Assembly (NCBI GenBank): GCA_963703235.1
Contig: OY969802.1
Span: forward strand, 1,488,001 to 1,552,000
From: VRUE01 sp963703235
Lineage (GTDB): Bacteria > Actinomycetota > Thermoleophilia > Solirubrobacterales > 70-9
Reading direction: 5' to 3'
Length of the DNA: 64,000 bases
Positions 47,332-54,921 of the stretch are shown here, piece by piece. The translations under genes were made by a program, and so were the position numbers. Below the pieces are notes generated by a model that saw only the letters and a program-made list of their open reading frames with translations, ran no database searches and was not told the origin of the DNA. Positions within the stretch are counted from its first letter, which is position 1, and every line of letters starts with the position of its first letter.

Positions 47332-47540
47332 GCGAGCAGGCGGCCGCGCTCAAAGCGATCCGGCGCGCCGCTCGGAAGCGCGAGAAAGCCGATCAGACGA
47401 AGCGCGAGGCGACCGAGGAGCTACGGCGCTACTGCCGCGAGGCGCAGGCGGCCGGAGTGCCCATCACTCGGATCGCTTCTGAGGCCGGTCTTTCCCGTCA
47501 GGGCGTTTACGACCTGCTGGGGGAGCGACCTTCCGCATAG
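47328..47540 (+). CDS. Small HTH passenger protein
   Basis: 70 residues: a charged helix (AIRRAARKREKADQTKREATEELRRY) then VPITRIASEAGLSRQGVYDLL, a helix-turn-helix of the Hin/resolvase or Trp-repressor type. It overlaps the transposase stop by 4 nt, so is co-translated. It could assist transposition or regulate the element. Confidence 0.78.
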   Translation: MSEQAAALKAIRRAARKREKADQTKREATEELRRYCREAQAAGVPITRIASEAGLSRQGVYDLLGERPSA

Positions 47541-47625
47541 CGGCGTCGAAGTCGCCTTTGGTCGGGACCGGAATCTCAAGTCCCTTGTCGGTCTTCTGCT
47601 TTCGCCGCTGGGCCATGCACCAAGG

Positions 47626-47949
47626 CTAGCTGCCGCCGCACCCGTGATGCTCGACCTCGAACCGCCGACTGACGAGGCCCAAGCCCGGGATCGCGGTTTC
47701 GATGAAGCGGCCCGTGACCGACTCGGCGGGCTTCCACGTGATCCCTTTCAGTAGATCGGCGGACGAGACGCCGAGCGCCCCTGCCACCTTGACCAGCGTG
47801 TCGATGCGGGGAACGCGGAAGCCCCGCTCCAAGAGACTGATCTCGGTTCTATGGAGGGAGGCTCGGAAGCCCAATTCCTCCTGAGACAACCCGACCCGCT
47901 TCCGCTGACGGACCAAGTTCTCCCCGAAGCACTTCGCTACCTCAGACAT
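47626..47949 (-). CDS. XRE-family regulator
   Basis: 107 residues. ENLVRQRKRVGLSQEELGFR then ASLHRTEISLLERGFRVPRIDTLVKVAGALGVSSADLL is a Cro/CI-type HTH (residues ~8-70). The C-terminal ~35 residues have no known fold. It is the probable repressor of the element's transposase promoter, by analogy with IS and phage control circuits; not shown. Overlaps the upstream wHTH gene by 8 nt. Confidence 0.88.
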   Translation of the reverse strand: MSEVAKCFGENLVRQRKRVGLSQEELGFRASLHRTEISLLERGFRVPRIDTLVKVAGALGVSSADLLKGITWKPAESVTGRFIETAIPGLGLVSRRFEVEHHGCGGS

Positions 47950-48220
47950 CGCTGAGACGGTCGAAGTGGATCGCTGCCCGCGTCGGCACCACGTGGACGC
48001 CGCTCATCCGCAGCAGCCCGGCAGCCGCGAGGTCGCGTACCGCGCGAGCGAGTGCGTCCCCTTCCGTGAAGTCGCCGGGGTCCTCGCAGACCTCCCGGGC
48101 CAACTCAGGGAGCGTCAGGCGATTCGGATGGAGCGCCAGCACTCGCGTTAGGACGACGCGCTGGTCTCGGAGGTCGTCGGCGGCGGGCGAATCGCCCACC
48201 CCAATACCCTTGCTCTGCAT
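47942..48220 (-). CDS. Small winged-helix protein of the element
   Basis: 92 residues (MQSKGIGVGDSPAADDLRDQ). RVVLTRVLALHPNRLTLPEL AREVCEDP ... DALARAVRDLAAAGLLRMSGVHVVPT reads as a single winged helix. First gene of a two-gene unit with the XRE regulator. Role unknown; perhaps a second regulator. Confidence 0.75.
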   Translation of the reverse strand: MQSKGIGVGDSPAADDLRDQRVVLTRVLALHPNRLTLPELAREVCEDPGDFTEGDALARAVRDLAAAGLLRMSGVHVVPTRAAIHFDRLSDV

Positions 48221-48323
48221 GGGAAGTCCACCTTCCTGTGCCAGGCCGGGGGCTGTTCACGCAGCGCCCCGGCCGCTTTCTATGAACGGCTCAGGAAGCT
48301 AGGGCCGAAAACGGCTGGAAATC

Positions 48324-48363
48324 GCTTCTACAGAGAAGGGATAGGCGTGATGAAAGTCACGCA
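48324..48363. repeat. Right end of the mobile element
   Basis: 20-nt inverted repeat matching 45490-45509, GGC, then the 17-nt direct repeat. The region 48221-48473 otherwise holds no gene I can support. Confidence 0.85.
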
Positions 48364-48473
48364 GTGGGGCGGGCTGCGGCTGGGATGGTTTCTCGGCGCG
48401 GATCGCGGGGGTAGACCGCAAACCAACTGGCGATGCCAGATCGAGAATCTCGTGCCGATTCCAACGAACTAAA

Positions 48474-48917
48474 GTGTCCTCAGTGTCCCAATCCCAAAAG
48501 CCCCTGGAGCTGATCCTCGCCCGCAACCTGATGTCGGCGCTCTCTACGCCGGCTTTCCTGGTCGACGAGGGCGGCCTCCTGGTCTTCTACAACGAGGCGG
48601 CGGGGATGTTGCTGGGCAAACGCTTCGAGGAGCTGGGGACCGTGGGTCCGGAGGAATGGGGGGCGATGTTCGGGCCCTTCGACGAGAGCGGCGAGCCGAT
48701 CCCCTACGACGAACTGCCACTCGTCGTAGCCGTCCGCAACGGCCGCCCCGCCCACGCCAGCTTCGACATCTGCTCGACCGACGGCAGCCGCCACACGGTC
48801 GAGGCCTCCGCCTTCCCGATCCTCACCGCGCACGGCACCCGCGGCGCGATCGCCGTCTTCTGGCCAAGCGCGTCGGACGGAGCACAGCCAAGCGCCCTCA
48901 ACGGGACGGGGGGCTGA
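48474..48917 (+). CDS. PAS-domain protein
   Basis: 147 residues from a GTG (a second GTG lies 9 nt on). LMSALSTPAFLVDEGGLLVF YNEAAGMLLGKRFEELGTVG opens a PAS fold; the segment HASFDICSTDGSRHTVEASAFPI closes it, so most of the protein is one PAS domain with no output domain. Its stop is one base before the TTG of the MBL gene, so the two are probably co-translated and the PAS protein may sense a ligand or redox state for the hydrolase. Confidence 0.8.
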   Translation: MSSVSQSQKPLELILARNLMSALSTPAFLVDEGGLLVFYNEAAGMLLGKRFEELGTVGPEEWGAMFGPFDESGEPIPYDELPLVVAVRNGRPAHASFDICSTDGSRHTVEASAFPILTAHGTRGAIAVFWPSASDGAQPSALNGTGG

Positions 48918-48918
48918 G

Positions 48919-49800
48919 TTGAAGGTCAAGCTCTGGGGCACGCGCGGCTCGGTCCCCTCCCCCGGGCCGGAAACGATCCGCTACGGCGGCAACACCTCCT
49001 GCGTCGGCGTCACCCTCTCCGATGGCTCGCTGCTCGCTCTCGACGCCGGCACCGGCATCCGCAACCTCGGCCTCTCCCTCCCCGAGGAGCCGACCCGGCT
49101 CCACATCCTCCTCACCCACCTCCACCTCGACCATATCCAGGGCCTGGTCTTCTTCGCGCCGGCCTTCAGGGCCCAGACCGAGATCGTGATCTGGGGACCG
49201 GCCTCGCCCGAGGCCTCTCTGCGCGACCGCATCGCCCGCTACATCTCCGCCCCGCTCTCCCCGGTCGAGGTGCGCGAGCTGCCCTGCGACGTCTCCTTCC
49301 GCCACACGCCGGAGACGGAGTGGGAGATCGGCCCGGCCCGGATCCGGGCCGCCTCGGTCGCCCATCGCGGCCCGACCCTCGGCTACCGGATCGACGACGG
49401 CGAGAACTCGCTCGCCTACATCCCCGACCACGAGCCGGCCCTCGGCGCCGACATCGAAACGCTGGCGGAGGACTGGATCTCCGGCTTCGCCCTGGCCCGC
49501 GACGCCTCGCTGCTGATCCACGACGGCCAGTACGCCGACGCCGAGTACCCCGACCACATCGGCTGGGGCCACTCCTCGCTCTCGCACGCGCTTTCCTTCG
49601 CCCGCCGCACGGGCGCCGCTCGCACCGTCCTCTTCCACCACGATCCGCTGCACTCCGACGAGCGGCTCGACCGGCTCGGCGCCGAAGCGCGGGAACGCTG
49701 GCAGGCGGCGGGCGGGCGGCCCGACTCGATCGAGCTGGGGATCGAGGGCGCCGAGTACGAGGTGCGAGCGCAGCGCCGCAGCGCGGCGCCAGCGTTCTAA
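48919..49800 (+). CDS. MBL-fold hydrolase (phosphodiesterase-like)
   Basis: 293 residues from a TTG. GTRGSVPSPGPETIRYGGNT SC is the opening of MBL proteins of the class II cyclic-nucleotide phosphodiesterase/tRNase Z-like type; the metal site is LLTHLHLDHIQG near residue 75, with YIPDHE, LLIHDGQY and LFHHDP as later ligands. Likely a phosphodiesterase or related hydrolase; substrate not identified. A terminator-like hairpin follows. Confidence 0.87.
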   Translation: MKVKLWGTRGSVPSPGPETIRYGGNTSCVGVTLSDGSLLALDAGTGIRNLGLSLPEEPTRLHILLTHLHLDHIQGLVFFAPAFRAQTEIVIWGPASPEASLRDRIARYISAPLSPVEVRELPCDVSFRHTPETEWEIGPARIRAASVAHRGPTLGYRIDDGENSLAYIPDHEPALGADIETLAEDWISGFALARDASLLIHDGQYADAEYPDHIGWGHSSLSHALSFARRTGAARTVLFHHDPLHSDERLDRLGAEARERWQAAGGRPDSIELGIEGAEYEVRAQRRSAAPAF

Positions 49801-49812
49801 GTACCACATTTG

Positions 49813-49846
49813 TCCCAATCGGTACGATTGGGATACTTTTCTTGTT
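49813..49846 (+). terminator. Intrinsic terminator after the MBL gene
   Basis: TCCCAATCG-GTA-CGATTGGGA (49813-49833), a 9-bp stem with a 3-nt loop, is followed by the T-rich TACTTTTCTTGTT. Confidence 0.75.
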
Positions 49847-49870
49847 CGATCTCGCTACTCTGCTCGAGGG

Positions 49871-50494
49871 ATGTCTTCCAGTCCCCGGATCGATGCCTCG
49901 GTAGGGAGTTCGGACCTGGTCCGCGACGCCCTTTCGCTGGCCTGTGAGACCCATGAGGGCCAGGTTCGCGACACGGGAAGCGGCGAAATCCCGTTCATCG
50001 AACACCCGCTCGCAGTCGCCGAGCGACTGGCCGAGGAGGGGTTCGGCGAGGAAGTCCTCGCCGCCGCCCTGCTGCACGACGTGGTCGAGCACGCCGAGGT
50101 CGAGCTCTCCGAGGTAGCGCAGCACTACGGCGAGGAGGTCGCCGACCTCGTCGCCGCCTTGACCGAAGACGAGACGATCGAGCGCTACCAGGACCGCAAG
50201 GAAGAGCACCGCAAGCGGGTCGCGGCGGCAGGGCACGAGGCGCGGGCGATCTTCGCCGCCGACAAGATGGCGAACGTCGAAGTGGTGCGCGAGGCCTACG
50301 ACATCGAGGGCGAGGAGGTCGACGCGGCCCTGCCGGTCTCGCTCGACCTCAAGATCTACGTCTGGGAGCTGGACCTGGAAATGCTCTTCAACGAATCGCC
50401 CGGAGTGCCGTTGGTCGACCGCTTCGCCGACGAGATGACCGGGCTCTGGGGCCAGCGCGCGGCAGAGGCCCGCGCTTCTGCTGAGCGGCGCTAA
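49871..50494 (+). CDS. HD-domain hydrolase, SpoT/MESH1-like
   Basis: 207 residues. ALSLACETHEGQVRDTGSGE IPFIEHPLAVAERLAEEGFG, then VLAAALLHDVVEHAEVELSE, matches the HD hydrolase part of RelA/SpoT proteins (His of HxxQ, HP, and the HD pair). FAADKMANVEVVREAY provides the later Asp. No synthetase domain, so a small (p)ppGpp hydrolase is the best guess. TACTCT lies 9 nt before the ATG. Its stop overlaps that of the convergent gene (CTAA). Confidence 0.82.
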   Translation: MSSSPRIDASVGSSDLVRDALSLACETHEGQVRDTGSGEIPFIEHPLAVAERLAEEGFGEEVLAAALLHDVVEHAEVELSEVAQHYGEEVADLVAALTEDETIERYQDRKEEHRKRVAAAGHEARAIFAADKMANVEVVREAYDIEGEEVDAALPVSLDLKIYVWELDLEMLFNESPGVPLVDRFADEMTGLWGQRAAEARASAERR

Positions 50495-50973
50495 CCCTGC
50501 TCTTCGGAGCGGAGCCGCCGCCTCAGCGGCAGCAGCCCCCAGAAGATGGCAAACATCGTCAGCGCCGCGGCGCTGAAGACGATCGTGGCAACGGCGCCGT
50601 AGAGAACGTCGGTGATCAGCATGATCGCGCCGGTCATCGCCAGCGCCAGGAACCCCATGCCGGCGATCGCCAAGCGGTTGGCGACGGAGATCAGGTGCTT
50701 CTTCTGCTGGCGGCGGAAGGTCATCCGGTGGTAGGCCGTCGGCGAGATCAGCAGCGCCGCCGAAATCGCCGTGCAGAGGAGAGTGATGAAGTAGGCCTTC
50801 TCCTGGAAGCCGGTGATTTCTTTGAAGCCGTTCTGGAACGGGACCGCAAGCAGGAAGGCGAAGAGGACCTGGACGCCGGGAAGCGCCACCCGCAGCTCCT
50901 GCAGCAGCTCGGCGAGGTTGCGGTCGAGGCGTTCGCCCTCGCTCTCCTCTCTCCCGGACGGGCGATCGGCCAT
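50491..50973 (-). CDS. DUF6328 membrane protein
   Basis: 160 residues. An N-terminal charged helix (ERLDRNLAELLQELRVALPG), then four membrane helices (VQVLFAFLLAVPFQNGF; YFITLLCTAISAALLIS; AIAGMGFLALAMTGAIMLI; AVATIVFSAAALTMFAIFW). LQELRVALPGVQVLFAFLL and SPTAYHRM are what I remember of DUF6328. Function unknown. Divergent from the phosphorylase gene across 40 nt. Confidence 0.8.
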   Translation of the reverse strand: MADRPSGREESEGERLDRNLAELLQELRVALPGVQVLFAFLLAVPFQNGFKEITGFQEKAYFITLLCTAISAALLISPTAYHRMTFRRQQKKHLISVANRLAIAGMGFLALAMTGAIMLITDVLYGAVATIVFSAAALTMFAIFWGLLPLRRRLRSEEQG

Positions 50974-51013
50974 GGCGAGACGATAGGGCAGGGCCTCGAC
51001 ATAGGATCGCCCG

Positions 51014-51685
51014 ATGGGACGTCTGGCCGTGATCCTCGGCAGCAGCGCCGTGACCCCCGGGGGCGAGCGGATCGCAGCCGTCGCCGAGAGGCACGGGGCC
51101 GTCGTGCTGCAGCGCCACGGCGCCGAGCTCTACACGCTGCCGCACCGGATCGACCACGCCGCCAACCTGCGCTCGCTCGTCGAGGCCGATTGCGACCGGG
51201 TGCTGGCGGTGGGCTCGGTCGGATCGCTGCGGACCGAGCTGGCGGTCGGGACTCTCGCCTGTCCCGACGATTTCATCGCCCTGCAGACGCTCGTCACGAC
51301 CTTCGAGGACGCCCGCGGCCACGCGATGCCCGGCTTCGACCTGAGCTGGCGCGCCGAGGTCCTGGCCGCCTGGGAAGCGAGCGGCGCCGGGTCGCTGCGC
51401 GACGGCGGCGTCTACTGGCAGACCAACGGTCCCCGCTTCGAGACCCCGGCCGAGATCCGCCTGATCGCCGCCCACGCCGACCTGGTCGGCATGACCCTGG
51501 CCTCGGAGTGCGTCGTCGCCGGCGAGCTGGGCCTGCGCTACGCGGCGGTGTGCATGGTCGACAACATGGCGAGCGGAATCGGCGCCCGCCCGCTCAGCCC
51601 CGAGGAGCTGGAACGCGACCGCGAGGCCAACGCGGCTCGCCTCCGCGACGCGCTCGACGCCGCCCTCCCGACACTGGCTGTGTGA
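51014..51685 (+). CDS. Short purine nucleoside phosphorylase (methylthioinosine phosphorylase-like)
   Basis: 223 residues, shorter than typical MTAP (~260). AVILGSSAVTPGGE gives the phosphate loop; YTLPHRIDHAANLRSLVEADC has the HRI substrate motif; AVGSVGSLRTELAVGTLACPDDFI and WQTNGPRFETPAEIRLIAAHADLVGMTLASEC are family motifs, with GM-T-AxE at the ribose site. The next gene encodes an MTA/SAH deaminase. Together they suggest the route MTA to methylthioinosine to hypoxanthine plus methylthioribose 1-phosphate known in Pseudomonas (inference). TAGGAT 6 nt before the ATG. Confidence 0.83.
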   Translation: MGRLAVILGSSAVTPGGERIAAVAERHGAVVLQRHGAELYTLPHRIDHAANLRSLVEADCDRVLAVGSVGSLRTELAVGTLACPDDFIALQTLVTTFEDARGHAMPGFDLSWRAEVLAAWEASGAGSLRDGGVYWQTNGPRFETPAEIRLIAAHADLVGMTLASECVVAGELGLRYAAVCMVDNMASGIGARPLSPEELERDREANAARLRDALDAALPTLAV

Positions 51686-51687
51686 GG

Positions 51688-51737
51688 GACGTGCCGCAGC
51701 TTAGAGGGCCATATGGGTACTTAAGCTGCGGCACGTC
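51688..51737. repeat. Dispersed palindrome, copy 4 (divergent variant)
   Basis: 50 nt beginning GACGTGCCGCAGCTTAG; 15 outer bp pair perfectly with ...CTGCGGCACGTC, inner part mismatched. It differs from the other copies at several arm positions on both sides at once, so the changes are compensated. It starts 3 nt after the phosphorylase stop and ends 9 nt before the deaminase ATG. Confidence 0.85.
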
Positions 51738-51745
51738 TGGGTGCG

Positions 51746-53020
51746 ATGGCTGATTTGGCGGTCATCGACGCGGTGCTCGACGGGGAGACGGTCGGGATGC
51801 GCTGCGAGGGCGGGACGATCGCGGCGATCGGGCCCGATGTCGTCCCGGCGCCCGGCGACGAGACGATCGACGCCGATGGGGCGCCGCTCGTCGCGGCCCT
51901 CGTCAACGGCCACACCCACGCGGCGATGGCGCTGTTCCGCGGCCACGGCGGCGACCTGCCGCTGCTGCGCTGGCTGCGCGAGGTGGTCTGGCCGGTCGAG
52001 ACGAAGCTCGACGCCGAGGACGTCTACTGGGGCACGCGGCTGGCCTGCCTGGAGATGGTCCGCACCGGCACCGCCCGCTTCTGGGACATGTACTGGCAGC
52101 CGGCGACGACCGCCCGCGCCGTGGTCGACGCGGGCCTGCGGGCGACGATCGGCGGACCGCTCTTCGACGCCGACGGCGAGACCGAGGCCACGCAGGCGCG
52201 GGTGCTCGGCGAGCTCGAGGAGCTGGACGGATTCGGACCGGGGATCGAGCGGGCCCTCGCCCCCCACTCGATTTACACCGTCAGCGAAGAGCTGCTGCGC
52301 TGGACCGCCGCGCAGGCGGCCGAGCGGGGCTTGCCGGTCCACATCCACCTCTCTGAGACCGAGGGGGAGCTGCGCGACTGCCTCGACGCGCACGGGGTTC
52401 GCCCCGCCGCCTACCTCGACCGGGTCGGGCTGCTCGGCGAGCGCACGGTGCTCGCCCACGGCGTCTGGCTCGACCGGGCGGAGCTGGAGCTGATCGCCGC
52501 CCGCAGCTCCACCGTCGTCACCAACCCGGTCGCCAACATGAAGCTGGCGGTCGGCGGCGTCTTCCCCTATCCGGACGTACGGGATGCCGGCGTCGCGACT
52601 GGCCTCGGCACCGACGGCGCCGGCTCCAACGACTCGCTCGATCTGCTCGCCGACCTGAAGGCCTTCGCGCTGATCCAGCGCCACGCGGCGGGCGACGCGA
52701 CGGTGCTCCCGGCCGACGAGGCGTGGGAGATCGCGACCGGCGCCCGGGCTCCGTTGCTGAGGGATAGTCGCGACGCGCCGAGCGGGAGCGGCCAGCCCCT
52801 CGCCGTGGGTGCCCCGGCCGACTTCCTCCTGCTGCGCCGCGACGCCTACGAGACGGGGCTCGGTAACCTCGCCTCCGACCTCGTCTACGCCGCCAGCGGC
52901 TCGGTGGTCGACACGACCGTCGTCGCCGGCCGCGTCCTCATGCGTGGCGGCGAGGTCGAGGACGCCGCGGAGGTCGTCGCTCAAGCGGCCGAGCGGGCAC
53001 GCCGGCTCGGCATCGGCTGA
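51746..53020 (+). CDS. Amidohydrolase, MTA/SAH deaminase-like
   Basis: 424 residues. Metal and substrate motifs: VNGHTHAAMALFRGHGGDLP LLRWL near residue 50 (HxH), VHIHLSETEGEL near 195, VLAHGVWLD near 235 and GLGTDGAGSNDSLDLLADLK near 288. This is the TRZ/ATZ-like pattern of 5'-methylthioadenosine/S-adenosylhomocysteine deaminase; the LRWLREVVWP stretch is characteristic. Paired with the upstream phosphorylase, although a palindrome separates them. Confidence 0.88.
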   Translation: MADLAVIDAVLDGETVGMRCEGGTIAAIGPDVVPAPGDETIDADGAPLVAALVNGHTHAAMALFRGHGGDLPLLRWLREVVWPVETKLDAEDVYWGTRLACLEMVRTGTARFWDMYWQPATTARAVVDAGLRATIGGPLFDADGETEATQARVLGELEELDGFGPGIERALAPHSIYTVSEELLRWTAAQAAERGLPVHIHLSETEGELRDCLDAHGVRPAAYLDRVGLLGERTVLAHGVWLDRAELELIAARSSTVVTNPVANMKLAVGGVFPYPDVRDAGVATGLGTDGAGSNDSLDLLADLKAFALIQRHAAGDATVLPADEAWEIATGARAPLLRDSRDAPSGSGQPLAVGAPADFLLLRRDAYETGLGNLASDLVYAASGSVVDTTVVAGRVLMRGGEVEDAAEVVAQAAERARRLGIG

Positions 53021-53170
53021 ATCACACAAAACTGTCACATCTCTCTGGCGAGAGTGAAAAATTACTGTGACAATTCAGCAGAGTGAACTTTCACTCTTGA
53101 TTTCGCTGCTAGCGTCGGCGGTGTTATCCTGGACGGTGGGTGTCAATCGCGTGCGGGGTGGTTCCCCGCG
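53021..53170 (+). other. AT-rich intergenic stretch, possible small RNA
   Basis: No ORF. It has TGTCACA/TGTGACA (inverted, around 53033 and 53067), AGAGTGAACTTTCACTCT (imperfect palindrome near 53080), a possible -10 TATCCT (53125-53130), a GCGGGG/CCCCGC hairpin and then the terminator at 53182. A short transcript would begin near 53137 and end near 53209. Speculative. Confidence 0.3.
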
Positions 53171-54406
53171 TCACCAGACTCGACCCGCTTCGGCGGGTCT
53201 TGTCGTTTTCGGGACCAGGGCGGCATGCCCGATCCAGGCGGCGGTCAGGCCAGCCGCAGCAGCGAGTAACAATGCGACGCGCGGGTCGTAGGTCTCGGCG
53301 AGCCAGCCTGCGAGCGGACCGCCGATCGGGGTCGAGCCGAGGAAGACGACCGAGTAGAGCGCCATCACGCGGCCGCGCATCTGCGGCTCGACCGAGAGCT
53401 GCAGCGAGGAGTTGATCGCGGCGCCGAAGGTGACGGCCGAGGCGCCGAGCAGGGCGACGAGCGGGATCTCGAGGGCGAGGCTCGGCATCGCCGCGGCCAG
53501 CAGCGCGAGGACGCCGAAGGCAAGCGCAGCGCCGGCGATCAGGCGCCCGTCGGTGCGGCCGTGGGCGCCGGTGACGAGGGCGCCGACGACCGAGCCGGCG
53601 CCCATCGCGGCGACCAGGAGCGCGTAGGTGGAGGCGCCGCCTTCGAAGCTGAAGCGGGCCAGCAGCGGCAGGACGACCTGGAAGTTGAAGCCGAAGGTGC
53701 CGACCAGCGCCATCAGCGCCAGCGGCACGGCCAGCTCCGGCGTGCGCCTTACGTAACGAAGCGCGGCGCGGACGGCCCCGCGCTCCCGCCCGGCACGGGG
53801 CGGCGTCCGCAGCTGCGCCGGGTCCATCAGCCAGAGGGCGACGATCATCGCCGCGAAGGTGAGGACGTTGAGGGCGAAGCAGGCGGCGACGCCGACGAGG
53901 GCGATCAGCACCGCGGCGAGCGCCGGGCCGATCAGCCGCGAGGCATGGATCAGGACAGTGTTGAGGCTGACCGCGTTGACGACCCGCTCCGGGCCGACCA
54001 TCTCGATCGCGAAGCTCTGCCGGGCCGGGTTGTCGGCGGCGTTGACGGTGCCGCGGACGAAGACGAGGGCGAAGACCATCCAGGGGGCAACGGCGCCGCT
54101 CGCGGTGACGGCAAACAGCGCCACCGCCGGCAGGGCCATCAGCGCCTGGGTGACCATCAGCAGGCGGCGCTTCGCGAAGCGATCGGCGAGGACTCCGCCC
54201 CAGGCTCCGAAGAGGAGGATCGGCAGGAACTGCAGCGCGGTGGTCATCCCGACCGCGACGCCGCTGTCGGTCAGCTCGAGGATCAACCAGACCTCGGCGA
54301 CCATCTGCATCCAGTTGCCGGAGACGGAGACGATCTGGCCGGCGAAGTAGCGGCGGTAGTTGGGGACCGAGAGCGAGTCGAAGCTGCGCCTGACGGCGGC
54401 GCTCAC
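53171..54406 (-). CDS. MFS transporter (EntS-like, DHA3 type)
   Basis: 411 residues, about 11-12 membrane helices. SVPNYRRYFAGQIVSVSGNW MQMVAEVWLILELTDSG is the DHA3 opening; GAWGGVLADRFAKRRLLMVTQ is motif A between helices 2 and 3; DNPARQSFAIEMVGPERVVNAVSLN is typical of EntS-like exporters. It may export a drug or siderophore. The gene lies 58 nt downstream of marR on the same strand. A terminator stem overlaps its last codons. Confidence 0.9.
   Translation of the reverse strand: MSAAVRRSFDSLSVPNYRRYFAGQIVSVSGNWMQMVAEVWLILELTDSGVAVGMTTALQFLPILLFGAWGGVLADRFAKRRLLMVTQALMALPAVALFAVTASGAVAPWMVFALVFVRGTVNAADNPARQSFAIEMVGPERVVNAVSLNTVLIHASRLIGPALAAVLIALVGVAACFALNVLTFAAMIVALWLMDPAQLRTPPRAGRERGAVRAALRYVRRTPELAVPLALMALVGTFGFNFQVVLPLLARFSFEGGASTYALLVAAMGAGSVVGALVTGAHGRTDGRLIAGAALAFGVLALLAAAMPSLALEIPLVALLGASAVTFGAAINSSLQLSVEPQMRGRVMALYSVVFLGSTPIGGPLAGWLAETYDPRVALLLAAAAGLTAAWIGHAALVPKTTRPAEAGRVW
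53182..53209 (+). terminator. Intrinsic terminator
   Basis: GACCCGC-TTCG-GCGGGTC (53182-53199) with a UUCG tetraloop, then TTGTCGTTTT. It would end plus-strand transcripts from the deaminase gene or from a small RNA in 53021-53170. It overlaps the end of the convergent MFS gene. Confidence 0.85.
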
Positions 54407-54438
54407 CGGCGGGTCCCGCCGATCAGCGGCTGAGGTTT

Positions 54439-54455
54439 TGCATGCATCGCATGCA
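54439..54455. promoter_or_regulatory. Inverted repeat upstream of the MFS gene
   Basis: TGCATGC-ATC-GCATGCA, between the marR stop and the MFS start; a candidate operator. Confidence 0.55.
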
Positions 54456-54464
54456 TAAGCTCAG

Positions 54465-54917
54465 TCACCTCTCCTCCAGGATCCGCTCGAGGATCGAGGC
54501 AGCATGCTCGAGCGTCGCCATATCGTCGGCTGGCAGCTCACGCATGCGACGCGCCAGGTAGGCGTTCTTGCGACCGCGCAGGCGGCGCAGCTGCTCGTGC
54601 CCGGCGGCGCTGACGCTGACCAGGGCGCTGCGGCCGTCGTCGGGGTCGGGGGCGCGGTCGACCAGTCCGGCCTCGGTCAGGAGCCGCAGCGTGCGCGTCG
54701 CGGTCGGCCGCTTCACCCGCTCGATCTCGGCCAGCTCGCTGGGCGTCAACGGTCCATGCCGCTCGACGGTCGCCAACGCCGAAGCCGCCGTCGGCGTCAG
54801 CTCGGCCCCTCCCGCCCCGACCGCCTCCTGCCGCAGCCGTCGCGCCGTCCGCACGATCGCCAGCCGCAGCCGTGCGGCGGAGTCGGTGAGCATGGTGTCC
54901 GGTGCGGTCTCGGTCAT
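54465..54917 (-). CDS. MarR-family regulator
   Basis: 150 residues. SALATVERHGPLTPSELAEI ERVKRPTATRTLRLLTEAGLVDR is the winged helix and DPDDGRSALVSVSAAGHEQL RRLRGRKNAYLARR is the wing and following helix, standard MarR. It heads a unit with the MFS exporter, so it probably represses itself and the exporter until a ligand binds. Repeats TTAGCCTAG (twice) stand immediately before its ATG. Confidence 0.92.
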   Translation of the reverse strand: MTETAPDTMLTDSAARLRLAIVRTARRLRQEAVGAGGAELTPTAASALATVERHGPLTPSELAEIERVKRPTATRTLRLLTEAGLVDRAPDPDDGRSALVSVSAAGHEQLRRLRGRKNAYLARRMRELPADDMATLEHAASILERILEER

Positions 54918-54921
54918 TTGC

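Larger units (their letters stand above)
45473..48363. mobile_element. IS1595-type element with four passenger genes and unusual ends
   Basis: The 17-nt GTGATGAAAGTCACGCA occurs in direct orientation at 45473-45489 and 48347-48363. Immediately inside lie perfect 20-bp inverted repeats TATCCCTTCTCTGTAGAAGC (45490-45509) and its complement (48324-48343), with 3 extra nt (GGC) on the right. Between them are an IS1595-type transposase, a small HTH protein, two further regulators and a hypothetical gene. Base composition looks lower in GC than the flanks. The direct repeat may be a target or att duplication; IS1595 elements normally duplicate 8 bp, so a site-specific or hairpin-directed insertion is possible. 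Confidence 0.75.

Noticed and set aside
48299..48526. Minus-strand 75-codon frame across the right end of the mobile element
   Set aside because: It reads through the terminal repeats and overlaps the PAS gene start; no recognisable sequence.
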